A stretch of DNA of 64,000 nucleotides from CS4-C045 sp963844115 (lineage in GTDB: Bacteria > Planctomycetota > Planctomycetia > Pirellulales > UBA7805), in contig CAWJNN010000065.1 in NCBI GenBank assembly GCA_963844115.1, positions 51,650-115,649 of the forward strand, read 5' to 3'. The notes below the pieces were generated by a model, which saw only the letters and a list, made by a program, of their open reading frames with translations, made no database searches and had not been told where the DNA came from. Numbering within the stretch: the first letter of the stretch is position 1; every line of letters starts with the position of its first letter. Of this stretch, positions 17,817 through 27,103 are shown piece after piece. Both the position numbers and the translations under genes were made by a program.

Positions 17817-18833
17817 TTACCAGTATTTTTCAAAATGGATATTGCCTGGCTGATGCGGGCGATCGACGTGAAAGCCTTGTTTTTCGAGAACTTCGACCAT
17901 GCCGGTCGGTTTTGGATACCGCAGCGCTGGGTTGTGCGTGTGATGAGGCACGCCAATCATTTCCGGGTTTCCGCAGAGATACACGGATGCGGTCTCTGGA
18001 CTTAGTTCCACGCCAGTCTCCCTTTGGAAATCACCACTAGCGAAATACTCCTGAAGGTACTGCTTGCCGATGTAATCGGAAACCTGCGGATCGACGTTCA
18101 TTGGTTCGCGCGTGGTGCGCGCTATATATCGATAATTCGGATAACGGTTTTCAAGTTGGCGATGTTGCTGGCGATACGCGAGATCCCGCTCGTATCGAAC
18201 GCAGCAGACCGCAACGATGGGGCCACGATGTCCGGAGGATAGCAGGCTAGCGATCATCGCGTTGTGCGGTGCCTCGCCGGTTCCGGTCGCCACAAAGATT
18301 ACGGTATCGTTGAGTCGCGTTGTACGGAGCGTGTGATTGCCATGAAAGTGCGTCGACATAAATAAGCGGTCACCCTTGGCAAGCGCGAACAGGCGTGGCG
18401 TGAGCGCCGGCGGGGATGCTCCGGCGTGACGGATCAGGACGATATAGAACTCCAGCCAAGGACTCGCATCCGCGACGGCTATCTCGCCGTTGGCGTCAAT
18501 CAGCGGGCAACTGACGGAATACGCCCGCCTTGCAACCTTTCGCAGTTCGCCTTCATCGATGTGTTCCGCCTGCGTGTCCGGAGCTCGGTCTTCCCAATAT
18601 CCAAGGCCAAGTACCGTGTATTGGCCGGCGACGAAATGAAGATCGGGACAATCGGGTCGAATTCGGACGACCATCAGGTCATCGTGAATTCTTTGGATAT
18701 CAGCAACCTCAGCGTTGTAATGTTCCGATCTGAGCAGCTGCAGCTCGTGCGCATTGAGGCGAGGAACCGCCGCCGGTTTGGCATCGGACGGCGATAGGAC
18801 GTCAGCTTTTCTGTTCAGGTCGGTCATCGGCAT
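17817..18833 (-). CDS. fpr: Ferredoxin--NADP+ reductase-like flavoprotein
   Basis: The 338-residue protein shows the FNR fold: FAD motif RAYSVSCPL (about residue 103), pyridine-nucleotide motif FVATGTGEAPHNAMIASLL, and C-terminal VYLCGNPEMIG. It moves electrons between NADPH and ferredoxin or flavodoxin. Residues 1-45 are an extra N-terminal tail. A GGAG ribosome site precedes the ATG at 18833. A sigma-54 box lies only about 20 bp upstream (18854-18869), predicting a leader of about 10 nt. It is divergent from the formate dehydrogenase genes and shares their control region. Confidence 0.9.
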   Translation of the reverse strand: MPMTDLNRKADVLSPSDAKPAAVPRLNAHELQLLRSEHYNAEVADIQRIHDDLMVVRIRPDCPDLHFVAGQYTVLGLGYWEDRAPDTQAEHIDEGELRKVARRAYSVSCPLIDANGEIAVADASPWLEFYIVLIRHAGASPPALTPRLFALAKGDRLFMSTHFHGNHTLRTTRLNDTVIFVATGTGEAPHNAMIASLLSSGHRGPIVAVCCVRYERDLAYRQQHRQLENRYPNYRYIARTTREPMNVDPQVSDYIGKQYLQEYFASGDFQRETGVELSPETASVYLCGNPEMIGVPHHTHNPALRYPKPTGMVEVLEKQGFHVDRPHQPGNIHFEKYW

Positions 18834-18853
18834 GAATCTCCAGCACCATAGTC

Positions 18854-18869
18854 CGCATCTTCCGTGCCA
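18854..18869 (-). promoter_or_regulatory. Sigma-54 promoter for the ferredoxin-NADP reductase gene
   Basis: The minus strand reads TGGCACGGAAGATGCG, matching the consensus TGGCACGRNNNTTGCW with GG and GC exactly 10 nt apart and two mismatches in the -12 part. It precedes the flavoprotein start at 18833. Confidence 0.65.
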
Positions 18870-18944
18870 GACTTCTTCGGCATTGAAACCGCATTGAGTG
18901 GGAAGTTGTGTGGGACAACCTTCGCTGGACGCAATGGAATGACA

Positions 18945-18961
18945 TGTGCGTTTTTGTCACA
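18945..18961. promoter_or_regulatory. Possible enhancer palindrome (degenerate) of the island
   Basis: TGTGCGTTTTTGTCACA has the TGTGC/CACA arms of the palindrome found at 31426, 33100, 39161 and 46263, but with a one-base longer centre. It sits about 76 bp and 102 bp from the two divergent sigma-54 boxes, a usual enhancer distance. Confidence 0.35.
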
Positions 18962-19008
18962 GGTCACCCGGATTCGAGGGCGTTTCTAAACCGCATTGTT
19001 CGGGTCTT

Positions 19009-19029
19009 ACGTAACCCGAAGCGTGTGTT
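19009..19029. repeat. Truncated copy of a dispersed intergenic repeat
   Basis: ACGTAACCCGAAGCGTG matches one arm of the hairpin at 27344-27414 (GTAACCCGA.GCGTGAGCG). Only half of the element is present here. Confidence 0.6.
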
Positions 19030-19042
19030 TTGATTACATCAA
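19030..19042. promoter_or_regulatory. Fnr/Crp-like palindrome
   Basis: TTGATTACATCAA has the TTGAT/ATCAA arms of an Fnr-type site, but a 3-nt instead of a 4-nt centre. It lies 20 bp upstream of the sigma-54 box of the formate dehydrogenase genes. The short centre makes it uncertain. Confidence 0.3.
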
Positions 19043-19062
19043 ATGGCCTGCCCAGAGCGCCT

Positions 19063-19078
19063 TGGAACGCAAATTGCT
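19063..19078 (+). promoter_or_regulatory. Sigma-54 promoter for the formate dehydrogenase genes
   Basis: TGGAACGCAAATTGCT agrees with the sigma-54 consensus at the GG, the ACG and the whole TTGCT element, with correct 10-nt spacing. Transcription would begin near 19,090, leaving a leader of about 125 nt before the ATG at 19214 and arguing against a start further upstream. Confidence 0.75.
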
Positions 19079-19213
19079 ATAACAGGTTCCAACCGACTCG
19101 GTCGAAGGTGGATTCGGAGGATCTGTTACCAGTACCCTCAGAAATTTCGTTGGCCCAGCAGCCATGAGCGATTTGATCGGCCGGTTCTTTTACGTGCGGG
19201 ACGGGGACTCATC

Positions 19214-20992
19214 ATGAGTAAGCGGCAGCCGAATCAGCAAACCGTTGATGGTCAAGCGCAGATCGGTAAGTTGCACCATCAAAAGCGAACGCGTCCTGAT
19301 GTCGACTCAGCCGTATTGCAATACGGTCCGAGCGTCGCGGCGACGTTGCCGATACTGCAGCGAGTTCACAACGAGCGTGGTTTCTTGGATGGGGAGGCGA
19401 CAGGTGCGGTTGCAGACGCCTTGGGTCGTTCTGACGCCGAGGTATACGGGGTCGCCACTTTCTATTCGATGCTGGCCACCCAGCGACGGGCCCGAAATGT
19501 GATCCGTGTTTGCGATGGTCCAGTTTGTGCCCTGCATGGTAGTTGCACCGTGTACGGCGCGATTGAAAATGATTTCGCGAGCCTGGATGATTGGTGCGTC
19601 GAGCGTTCGAGTTGTCTGGGACTCTGTGATCGCGCGCCGGCTGCACTTGTGAATCGCGAACCGTGCGGCCCTGTTACTGAGGCCACATGCAAGGCTGCAG
19701 TGGCCCAGATCGCAGATGGCTGGCGTGGCGAGCGTACAACCTACACCAAGTCCCTGCCGGGAGAGCAACGTGTTGCGATGCAGCGATTGGGTCTCGTGGA
19801 TCCAACTTCCATCGATTCGGCCGAGACAGCAGGTGCGTACCGCTGCTTTTTGACGGCACTAGGCCAGGACGCGGACTCGATCCTCGACGCTGTCGATCAA
19901 TCCGGTCTGCGAGGCCTGGGCGGAGCAGGATTTCCGACGGGGAAAAAATGGCGAATGGTTGCCCAGGAAACCCGCTTCCCGAAATACTTGATCTGCAATG
20001 CGGATGAGTCAGAACCGGGAACCTTCAAAGATCGAGTGTTGATGGAAGGCGATCCGCATCTCTTAATCGAGGGAATGTTGCTTGGCGCCTATGCCGTCCG
20101 TGCGAGTCAAGGTGTGATCTACATTCGTGGCGAATACGCAGAAGCGACGGATACGTTGAACACAGCCGTCCAACAAGCTCGACAACGCGGAATGTTGGGC
20201 AACGACATACGGGGCAGCGGTTTTTCGTTTGACATTCAGGTCCATATCGGCGCCGGCGCCTACATCTGCGGCGAGGAGACAGCGCTGTTGGAATCGTTAG
20301 AGGGACGACGCGGAGAACCTCGCCTGCGTCCCCCTTTTCCCGCCACCCGCGGATATCTTGGATACCCAACGCTTGTCAACAACGTCGAAACGCTCTGCAA
20401 AATCCCCGCAATCGTCGTGCGCGGGCCGGCGTGGTACCGGTCAATGGGAACGCCGCACAGTCCCGGCACGAAGTTGATGGCGATCACCGGCCATGTAAAT
20501 CGGCCCGTTGTCTGTGAAGTGCCGTTTGGCGTGTCGCTTCGCGAATTAATTGAAAAATTCGGGGGAGGAATAAGGTCCGGTGCGAAATTCAAAATGGCAC
20601 TGACCGGAGGCGCGGCGGGGACCATCGTACCCGAATCATTGCTGGATATTCCACTCGACTATAATTCTCACGACGCGGGCGTTGCGATCGGCAGTGGCGC
20701 CGTTATTGTCATGGACGACACGGTCGCGGTCGTCCAGCTCTTGCATTGGCTGTTGAAGTTTTTCGAGGTCGAATCGTGCGGCAAGTGTACTCCTTGTCGT
20801 CAAGGGACTCGGCACGCACGTTCGATCGTCGAACAAATCCTGAACGGTCACTTTGGTGCCAACCACTGTGACGAACTGGCTCGACTCGCCCACATGCTGG
20901 GGGCCACATCCCTTTGCGGCCTTGGCCAGTCGGTTGCCTGGCCGATAGAAAGTGCGCTTCGACACTTTCGCGAGGAGTTTCTATGCGAGTGA
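19214..20992 (+). CDS. NAD-linked formate dehydrogenase diaphorase subunit (NuoE-NuoF fusion, FdsG-FdsB type)
   Basis: The ATG at 19214 gives 592 residues; the open frame extends 57 codons upstream but crosses the promoter. Residues about 30-170 are a NuoE-type thioredoxin-like [2Fe-2S] domain (CDGPVC near 100, CLGLC near 134). The NuoF part follows, with the FMN/NADH motif GLGGAGFPTGKKW near 235, the SLBB region, and the [4Fe-4S] motif SCGKCTPCRQG near 521. It passes electrons between NAD+/NADH and the iron-sulfur chain of the catalytic subunit, whose gene starts 45 bp downstream. Separate FdsG and FdsB proteins are more usual, so the fusion is notable. Confidence 0.92.
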   Translation: MSKRQPNQQTVDGQAQIGKLHHQKRTRPDVDSAVLQYGPSVAATLPILQRVHNERGFLDGEATGAVADALGRSDAEVYGVATFYSMLATQRRARNVIRVCDGPVCALHGSCTVYGAIENDFASLDDWCVERSSCLGLCDRAPAALVNREPCGPVTEATCKAAVAQIADGWRGERTTYTKSLPGEQRVAMQRLGLVDPTSIDSAETAGAYRCFLTALGQDADSILDAVDQSGLRGLGGAGFPTGKKWRMVAQETRFPKYLICNADESEPGTFKDRVLMEGDPHLLIEGMLLGAYAVRASQGVIYIRGEYAEATDTLNTAVQQARQRGMLGNDIRGSGFSFDIQVHIGAGAYICGEETALLESLEGRRGEPRLRPPFPATRGYLGYPTLVNNVETLCKIPAIVVRGPAWYRSMGTPHSPGTKLMAITGHVNRPVVCEVPFGVSLRELIEKFGGGIRSGAKFKMALTGGAAGTIVPESLLDIPLDYNSHDAGVAIGSGAVIVMDDTVAVVQLLHWLLKFFEVESCGKCTPCRQGTRHARSIVEQILNGHFGANHCDELARLAHMLGATSLCGLGQSVAWPIESALRHFREEFLCE

Positions 20993-21037
20993 CGCGAATG
21001 ATCCTCATGAATATTCAAATGGGTCGAGTTACGAACG

Positions 21038-23830
21038 ATGGCTAACGTCACAATCAACGATCGATCGATCGAGGTGCCCGACGGCACGACGGTGCTGGAT
21101 GCCGCGTCGCAATTGGGGGTCGAGATTCCCACGTTGTGCCACCACAAGGACCTGACACCGGTCGGTTCTTGTCGTCTGTGCCTGGTAGATGTTGAAGGTT
21201 GGCGCGAACCACAGGCCGCTTGCGCACTGCGGACGGAAGATCGAATGATCGTTCGCACGGAAACGTCGGAACTCGATCAGCATCGCCGCATGGTATTGGA
21301 GCTGTTGCTTCAGGACTATTCGGACGCCGGTTACGCGCCGGCAGACAGCACGCCTTCGGAATTCATGCGCTGGGTCGACCATTACAAGGTCCCGCTACCG
21401 CGGAGGGAGGGCGAGCCGCGTTATCGGGTGGACAGTGATCCCAACCCGTTCGTCTGGGTCGATCTGAACAAGTGCATTCTCTGTACGCGTTGTGTGCGGG
21501 CCTGCGAGGAAGTTCAAGGTCGTTTTGTATGGGGGGTGGCGCAGCGGGGGCACCAGACGAAGATTGTCGCCGGCCAGGATACCACAATGCTCGACGCGCG
21601 CTGCGAGTCGTGTGGTGCCTGCGCAGCGTACTGCCCGACCGGCGCTCTGGACGATCGAATGTCGATGAATGCCCGACCGCCTCGCCGCGTGGTTCGAACC
21701 ACTTGTGCCTATTGTGGAGTCGGCTGCCAGTTCGATCTGCATGTCAGGGACGAGCGGATCGTGCGCGTGACTTCTACTCCGGATGCTGCTGTCAACGGCA
21801 TGTCCTTGTGTGTGAAGGGTCGTTACGGCTTTGACTATGTCCACCACGAAGACCGTTTGCAGCGCCCGCGGATGCGGAAGTATCTGCTGGACGGCGTGCC
21901 GAGTTCTGAGCGGAGTACCGACCGCGGTCCTTGGGTCGATGTGGAGTGGGAAACTGCGTTGTCGTTTGTTGCCGAGCGATTTGCTGACATCAAGAAGGCG
22001 ACGGGGTCCGATTCCATCGGGGTCATGTCGTCAGCGAAGTGCACCAACGAAGAAAACTACCTTATGCAGAAGTTCGCACGGCAGGTGATCGGTACGCACA
22101 ACGTCGATCATTGCGCGCGGCTGTGCCATTCGTCGACGGTGGCTGGGCTGTCCATGGCCTATGGTAGCGGCGCGATGAGCAATTCGATGGACGACATTGT
22201 TGAAAATGCCAGCGCGATGTTCATCATCGGTTCCAACACCACCGAGCAGCATCCCGTATTCGGAGCGATGATCCGGCAAGCGGTACGAAAGCGGGATATG
22301 AAGCTGGTGGTGGCCGACCCCCGTAAGATTGATATCACGGAGTTCGCTACTCAACATGTTCGACATAGACCAGGAACCGACGTCGCGCTGATCAACGGTC
22401 TCATGCACCTGGCACTCCGCAACAACTGGCAGGATCAGTCGTTTGTTGACGAGCGCTGCGAGGGGTTTGATGATCTGCAGGCCACTTTGCAGCGCTATAC
22501 GCCAGACTTCGTAAGCGGGATCACGGGTGTCTCGACGAGCGATTTAGAGCAAGCAGCGGAAGTTGTGTGTTGCAATCGGCCAATGGCAGTGGTTTGGGCC
22601 ATGGGGATTACACAACACACGACCGGCGTGATGAACGTGTTAAGCCTTGCGAACTTGCAGATGCTGTTGGGGAATATGGGCCTGCCAGGGGGTGGAGTCA
22701 ATCCATTGCGTGGCCAGAACAACGTGCAGGGTGCCTGCGATATGGGCGCCTTGCCGAACGTCTTTCCCGGATATCAATCCGTCGTTGACGACGCGGTAGT
22801 CCAAAAGTTCGCTGACCTCTGGGCGTGCTCGGTCAGTGATCAACCGGGAACCACTCCCCTCCCCGACTCGACCCGCCCTGGATTGACGGTAACGGAGATG
22901 GTCGATGCGGCGGGCGACGGCAAAATACGCGCGCTCTATATCCTGGGTGAAGATCCGGTCATGACGGAACCCGATGTCAATCAGGTTCGCCGACGCTTGG
23001 AAATGGCCGAATTTGTAGTTTTGCAGGAGATCTTTCCGTCGGAAACCTCCCGTTACGCAGATGTGCTTTTGCCGGGGACATCGTTCGCCGAGAAATCAGG
23101 GACATTCACGAACACGGACCGACGAATTCAGCCGGTCCGACAGGCCATCGAACCCCTTGGCGACGCGCAGCCCGATTGGAAAATTACGTCCGAACTGGCT
23201 CGTCGCGTGATGGAGATCGAGCGACGTGATCCGATCGGTTCGCACGCCGCCTGGGAATACGGAGACTCCGATGATGTCCAGCGCGAGATTTCGGCCGTTA
23301 CGCCCATTTACGCCGGCGTGACACCGGATCGCGTGCAACGAGGCGAGCGTCTGCAATGGCCGGTTCTCGATGCGTCTCATTCTGGCACGCCGATCCTGCA
23401 CGTCGATCGATTTACGCGAGGAAAGGGGCTCTTTCACGCCGTGGATCACGTCCCGGCGAGCGAATTACCCGACGACGATTATCCCTTTGTTTTGACGACG
23501 GGACGCGTGCTCTATCACTGGCATGGCGGCGAGTTGTCCCGGCGGGCCAAGGGCTTGACGGCCGTCTGCCCCGATCCGGTCGTTGAGATCAATGCAGCGG
23601 ACGCGCATCATTTATCCATCAAGAACAACGACTTCATGACACTCCGATCTCGCCGAGGCGTGATGACCGCCCGCGCGCTGGTCACCGATCGCGTATCGGC
23701 CGGTATCGTTTTCGGCAATTTCCATTTTCCCGCTGAGGGAAACGTCAATAACCTCACGATTGCGGCGCTCGATCCGGTCGCCAAGATTCCTGAATACAAG
23801 GTCTGCGCCGTCGCCATTGCCTCATTGTGA
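21038..23830 (+). CDS. NAD-dependent formate dehydrogenase catalytic subunit (FdsA/FdhF type)
   Basis: The 930-residue protein begins with a [2Fe-2S] ferredoxin domain (CHHKD, GSCRLCLVDVEG) and the NuoG-type His/Cys cluster region. Two [4Fe-4S] motifs follow (CILCTRCVRAC, CESCGACAAYCPTGAL), then the Fdh cluster TCAYCGVGC and the molybdopterin domains. The active-site stretch NVDHCARLCHSSTVAGL places cysteine 363 where other family members have selenocysteine, followed by the catalytic histidine. It oxidises formate to CO2, or reduces CO2. No fdhD or accessory gene is visible in the window. The gene forms a unit with the diaphorase behind a sigma-54 box, linking formate use to the regulon. Confidence 0.93.
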   Translation: MANVTINDRSIEVPDGTTVLDAASQLGVEIPTLCHHKDLTPVGSCRLCLVDVEGWREPQAACALRTEDRMIVRTETSELDQHRRMVLELLLQDYSDAGYAPADSTPSEFMRWVDHYKVPLPRREGEPRYRVDSDPNPFVWVDLNKCILCTRCVRACEEVQGRFVWGVAQRGHQTKIVAGQDTTMLDARCESCGACAAYCPTGALDDRMSMNARPPRRVVRTTCAYCGVGCQFDLHVRDERIVRVTSTPDAAVNGMSLCVKGRYGFDYVHHEDRLQRPRMRKYLLDGVPSSERSTDRGPWVDVEWETALSFVAERFADIKKATGSDSIGVMSSAKCTNEENYLMQKFARQVIGTHNVDHCARLCHSSTVAGLSMAYGSGAMSNSMDDIVENASAMFIIGSNTTEQHPVFGAMIRQAVRKRDMKLVVADPRKIDITEFATQHVRHRPGTDVALINGLMHLALRNNWQDQSFVDERCEGFDDLQATLQRYTPDFVSGITGVSTSDLEQAAEVVCCNRPMAVVWAMGITQHTTGVMNVLSLANLQMLLGNMGLPGGGVNPLRGQNNVQGACDMGALPNVFPGYQSVVDDAVVQKFADLWACSVSDQPGTTPLPDSTRPGLTVTEMVDAAGDGKIRALYILGEDPVMTEPDVNQVRRRLEMAEFVVLQEIFPSETSRYADVLLPGTSFAEKSGTFTNTDRRIQPVRQAIEPLGDAQPDWKITSELARRVMEIERRDPIGSHAAWEYGDSDDVQREISAVTPIYAGVTPDRVQRGERLQWPVLDASHSGTPILHVDRFTRGKGLFHAVDHVPASELPDDDYPFVLTTGRVLYHWHGGELSRRAKGLTAVCPDPVVEINAADAHHLSIKNNDFMTLRSRRGVMTARALVTDRVSAGIVFGNFHFPAEGNVNNLTIAALDPVAKIPEYKVCAVAIASL

Positions 23831-24106
23831 CCTTGAAGCCGCGACCGACGGCGAACGTCGCTTCCCGATCGCCCAGGGGCGTGCGATTCCGCACGTTGCT
23901 GTGACGTTTCGGCACGGAAAATCCACCCTGCGTTCACTTTTCGCTCATCAAGGTTGGCACGGCGCGCTCTGCCGCCATGGCGCGCGGATTGCTCCATAAG
24001 GCTAACAGGTAAAGATCTGCCACGCGTCGCATGGATCCATCTTGTTGTCTGCTGTTGAGCGTCAGCGGGGCTGGCGCGGTTCTGTTTCTTTTTCCGATTG
24101 GCTGCC

Positions 24107-25285
24107 ATGACCGCAATAAATGCCATAGATAACGACGTTTACGAGCAGATAGTTCTGATGCGCCGCGATCTGCATCGTCACCCGGAGCTAAGTTGGCAAG
24201 AATCGCGGACCGCCAAGGAAATCGGAAAGTTCCTCGATCAGTACGGCGTCGTCCATCGCATGGGTGTGGCTGGCACGGGGGTTGTTGCCGACCTGCCTGG
24301 ACCCGATGGAGTGCCGGCGGTTGCGTTACGCGCCGACATGGACGCCTTGCCGATCCAAGAGGATACGGGGCTACCGTTTTCGTCTGAGGTGCACGGGGTT
24401 ATGCATGCGTGTGGTCATGACGGGCATACCAGCATGCTGTTGGGGGCCGCTGCGCTGCTGGCTCGCGAGTCGAGCTTGCCGGCGCCCGTACGATTGATTT
24501 TTCAACCGGCCGAAGAGACGGGCAATGGTGCCATTGCCATGATCAAGGCTGGCGTACTACAGGATGTTGGCATTATTTTCGGCGGGCATCTGGATCGACA
24601 TTATCCGACAGGATCGATCGTTGTCACAGACGGTGCCGTGAACGCGTCGAGCGACGCCTTTTGGATCACCATTACGGGTCGTGGCGGTCATGCTGCGCGG
24701 CCGCATGAGACGGTCGACGCCGTGGTTGCTGGATCACTTCTGGTCATCGCCCTGCAGACCATTGTGTCGCGCGAAGTCAATCCAGCCCACCCTTCCGTGC
24801 TTTCCGTTGGAATATTCCGGGCAGGTAGTGCGTCCAACGTGATCGCCAATGAAGCGCGACTGGAGGGTTCGATTCGCGCGCAAGACGAACAGGTCCGTCA
24901 CACGCTGCACGATTCATTGCGACGGATTGGCGAGTCGGTTGGCCAGCTTCACGGAGCTGCGATCGAAGTCGATATTCGCGAGGGGACGCCTGCTTTGGCG
25001 AACGAAGAGCGGCCCACACGACTGGCGCGACAGGCGGCAATCGAGGTCGTTGGTGCGGACCATGTTCAGCCTCTGACGATCGCGAATATGGGAGGTGAGG
25101 ACTTCAGTTACTACCTCCGGCATGTGCCCGGTTGTTACGTCCGTTTTGGCGCTCAGATCCCTGGGAAGGAGGGATTCCCCGCGCACTCCAGCAAGTTTGA
25201 TTTCGACGAAGACGCGCTGCGGATCGGCGCGGCCTACTTTCGGTCTGTCGCATTGCTGGCGGGAAAAAGGGTGTCCGAACTGTAA
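24107..25285 (+). CDS. M20 family amidohydrolase (hippurate/N-acyl amino acid hydrolase type)
   Basis: The ATG at 24107 gives 392 residues. Metal-binding motifs are RADMDALPIQEDTG, MHACGHDGHTSMLLGAA, and QPAEETGNGA. The dimerisation domain carries GRGGHAARPHETVD, and the last ligand is near NMGGEDFSYYLRHVPGCYVRFG. Family members remove acyl groups from amino acids or hydrolyse aromatic amides; the substrate is unknown. It follows the formate dehydrogenase after about 275 bp and is followed by the GNAT gene after 21 bp, so these two may be one unit. A lone TGGCACG half-box at 23955 has no matching -12 part. Confidence 0.9.
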   Translation: MTAINAIDNDVYEQIVLMRRDLHRHPELSWQESRTAKEIGKFLDQYGVVHRMGVAGTGVVADLPGPDGVPAVALRADMDALPIQEDTGLPFSSEVHGVMHACGHDGHTSMLLGAAALLARESSLPAPVRLIFQPAEETGNGAIAMIKAGVLQDVGIIFGGHLDRHYPTGSIVVTDGAVNASSDAFWITITGRGGHAARPHETVDAVVAGSLLVIALQTIVSREVNPAHPSVLSVGIFRAGSASNVIANEARLEGSIRAQDEQVRHTLHDSLRRIGESVGQLHGAAIEVDIREGTPALANEERPTRLARQAAIEVVGADHVQPLTIANMGGEDFSYYLRHVPGCYVRFGAQIPGKEGFPAHSSKFDFDEDALRIGAAYFRSVALLAGKRVSEL

Positions 25286-25306
25286 GCGCACCGATGGTTA
25301 TCTGCC

Positions 25307-26956
25307 ATGTTGGATGAAAGTCAGGTTCAGTCTTTCGAACTCTTTTCGGATGACGGATCCGTCCGCGTCCGCGATGCCACGGACAACGACGTCGATCAGA
25401 TACGGCAGATTTTCAAAGCGTGTTACGGAGAAGACTACGCCTATCCCGCTTACTACGATTCGCACCTGCTGAAAAAAATGGTGTATGCCGATGACACCGT
25501 GATGCTGGTAGCGGAGGATGTTGCAAACGGCCGTGTCGTCGGGACCGGGTCCGTCTTGTTGGATGTGGGAGCTTTTGCGGATTTGACCGGCGAGTTTGGT
25601 CGGCTGGCGGTCCACCCTGACGCGCGTCGCCGCGGGATCGGACGGCTCTTGATGCAAGCGCGCATCGATCGCGTGCAAGATCGGCTGCACTTGGGACTGG
25701 TGGACAATCGGGCGGCACATTCGTTTTCGCAGCGAATCTCGCTCAGCCACCAATTTGTCCCCGTCGGGTATCTGCCCAACAAGCTGCGAATTGCCAAGCG
25801 CGAGAGCATCGTCGTGTTCGCGCGCCATTTTGGCGATGCGCTGGCTTTGCGGAAAAACAATCCCCGGATCATTCCCGAGGCCTACCCGCTGGCCGAGTGG
25901 GCTTTGCCCGGCTGTGGGCTGGACTGCGATGCCATCGTTGACGAACAGGCAGCGACGTATCCCCAGCAAGATGACTTTCAACTTGATCATTTAACGACGC
26001 AAGGCTACACGACCCTGATGCGTTTCGAACGCGGCCGTGTGCAAAACAGGGAAATCTTTGGGCCCGTGCAGCTGCATTACGGTCTGTTCCAGCTGCGTGC
26101 CACACACACAAACTACTTGATCGCCCGCAAGCATAACGAAATTGTGGGCGCGGTAGGCTTCACGCTGGACAGCGTGGAACGGGCAATCCGCATCATCGAA
26201 CTTGTTGCGCTGGACGATCTACCGATCCATTTTCTGTTAGACCGCCTGGTACAAACCTACGGATCGAAGTCGGGTGTCGAATTCATGGAGGTCGATGTCA
26301 GTGCCTATTCTCCGCGGATGCAAAGGACACTGCTGACGCTGGGCTTTTTGCCGGCCGCCTATGTGCCAGCGCAGGTGTTTCAATTGGTCGAAAGACTCGA
26401 CGCCATCAAGATGGTCCGGCTATTCTCCTCGTTGGACTCAATTCGGCCGGAAGTCGTCGATAGCGCGCGATCGATTGCGGACTCGGTCATCGGCAGTTTT
26501 ACGGCCAAGGTTGTCGAGCCACGCGTGGCAGCCGCCGCCGATAGAATCGGGTTGTTTCACGGACTGTCGACAGAGCAGGCCCAGAAGGTGGCAGCGATTT
26601 GCACGGTGCAGCGATTCGAACCGGGTGCGCGGATTCTGGTCGAAAATCAGCGCGACGATGTAACGTATCTTGTTCTCGAGGGAACGGCACGGGTCGCCGC
26701 CGGTGAGCCACCCCAGGAGGTCGGTACGATCGGTCGTGGTGAATGCTTGGGCGAAATGGCACTGCTGCGTGACGTGCCACACGGCGCGACGGTTTATGCG
26801 GAAACGGATGTTGAGGTGGCGGAACTACGACAAGAGCAACTGAATGCCCTGATACGGCAGCGGCCCGATATCGGCCTGATCTTGTATCGTAATCTTGCCA
26901 CGGGAATCGGAGAAAAGCTCTCGCGAGCTGACAGGACAGCCCTCGCGAGGTCCTGA
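25307..26956 (+). CDS. GNAT acetyltransferase fused to a cyclic-nucleotide-binding domain
   Basis: In this 549-residue protein, residues about 18-170 form a GNAT fold with acetyl-CoA loop VHPDARRRGIGRLLMQ. The middle (about 190-400) looks like a second, degenerate acyltransferase half (LIARKHNEIVGAVGFTLD). Residues about 425-540 are a cNMP-binding domain (GLSTEQAQKVAAICTVQRFEPGARI, ECLGEMALLRDVPHGATVYAE). Mycobacterial lysine acetyltransferases activated by cAMP combine the same two modules in the opposite order. Here too, cAMP-controlled protein acetylation is a fair inference, possibly of metabolic enzymes nearby. Whether it binds cAMP, cGMP or neither is unknown. Confidence 0.85.
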   Translation: MLDESQVQSFELFSDDGSVRVRDATDNDVDQIRQIFKACYGEDYAYPAYYDSHLLKKMVYADDTVMLVAEDVANGRVVGTGSVLLDVGAFADLTGEFGRLAVHPDARRRGIGRLLMQARIDRVQDRLHLGLVDNRAAHSFSQRISLSHQFVPVGYLPNKLRIAKRESIVVFARHFGDALALRKNNPRIIPEAYPLAEWALPGCGLDCDAIVDEQAATYPQQDDFQLDHLTTQGYTTLMRFERGRVQNREIFGPVQLHYGLFQLRATHTNYLIARKHNEIVGAVGFTLDSVERAIRIIELVALDDLPIHFLLDRLVQTYGSKSGVEFMEVDVSAYSPRMQRTLLTLGFLPAAYVPAQVFQLVERLDAIKMVRLFSSLDSIRPEVVDSARSIADSVIGSFTAKVVEPRVAAAADRIGLFHGLSTEQAQKVAAICTVQRFEPGARILVENQRDDVTYLVLEGTARVAAGEPPQEVGTIGRGECLGEMALLRDVPHGATVYAETDVEVAELRQEQLNALIRQRPDIGLILYRNLATGIGEKLSRADRTALARS

Positions 26957-27103
26957 TGCCGCAAGGATCATCGGTGCGGAGCGACGAAAATCGATCCGGG
27001 GGCCGTTGATCTAATGTCCTTGGCGTGGAGGCGGCGTAACGAGTCGTGTGACGTTATCCCAACAGGTCCAGGGTGCCACCGATGCAATCAGGTGAGACAC
27101 GCT

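Noticed and set aside
23955..23961. TGGCACG half-box upstream of the M20 hydrolase
   Set aside because: A perfect -24 half, but no TTGC/TGC at the required 10-nt spacing. Not counted as a sigma-54 promoter.
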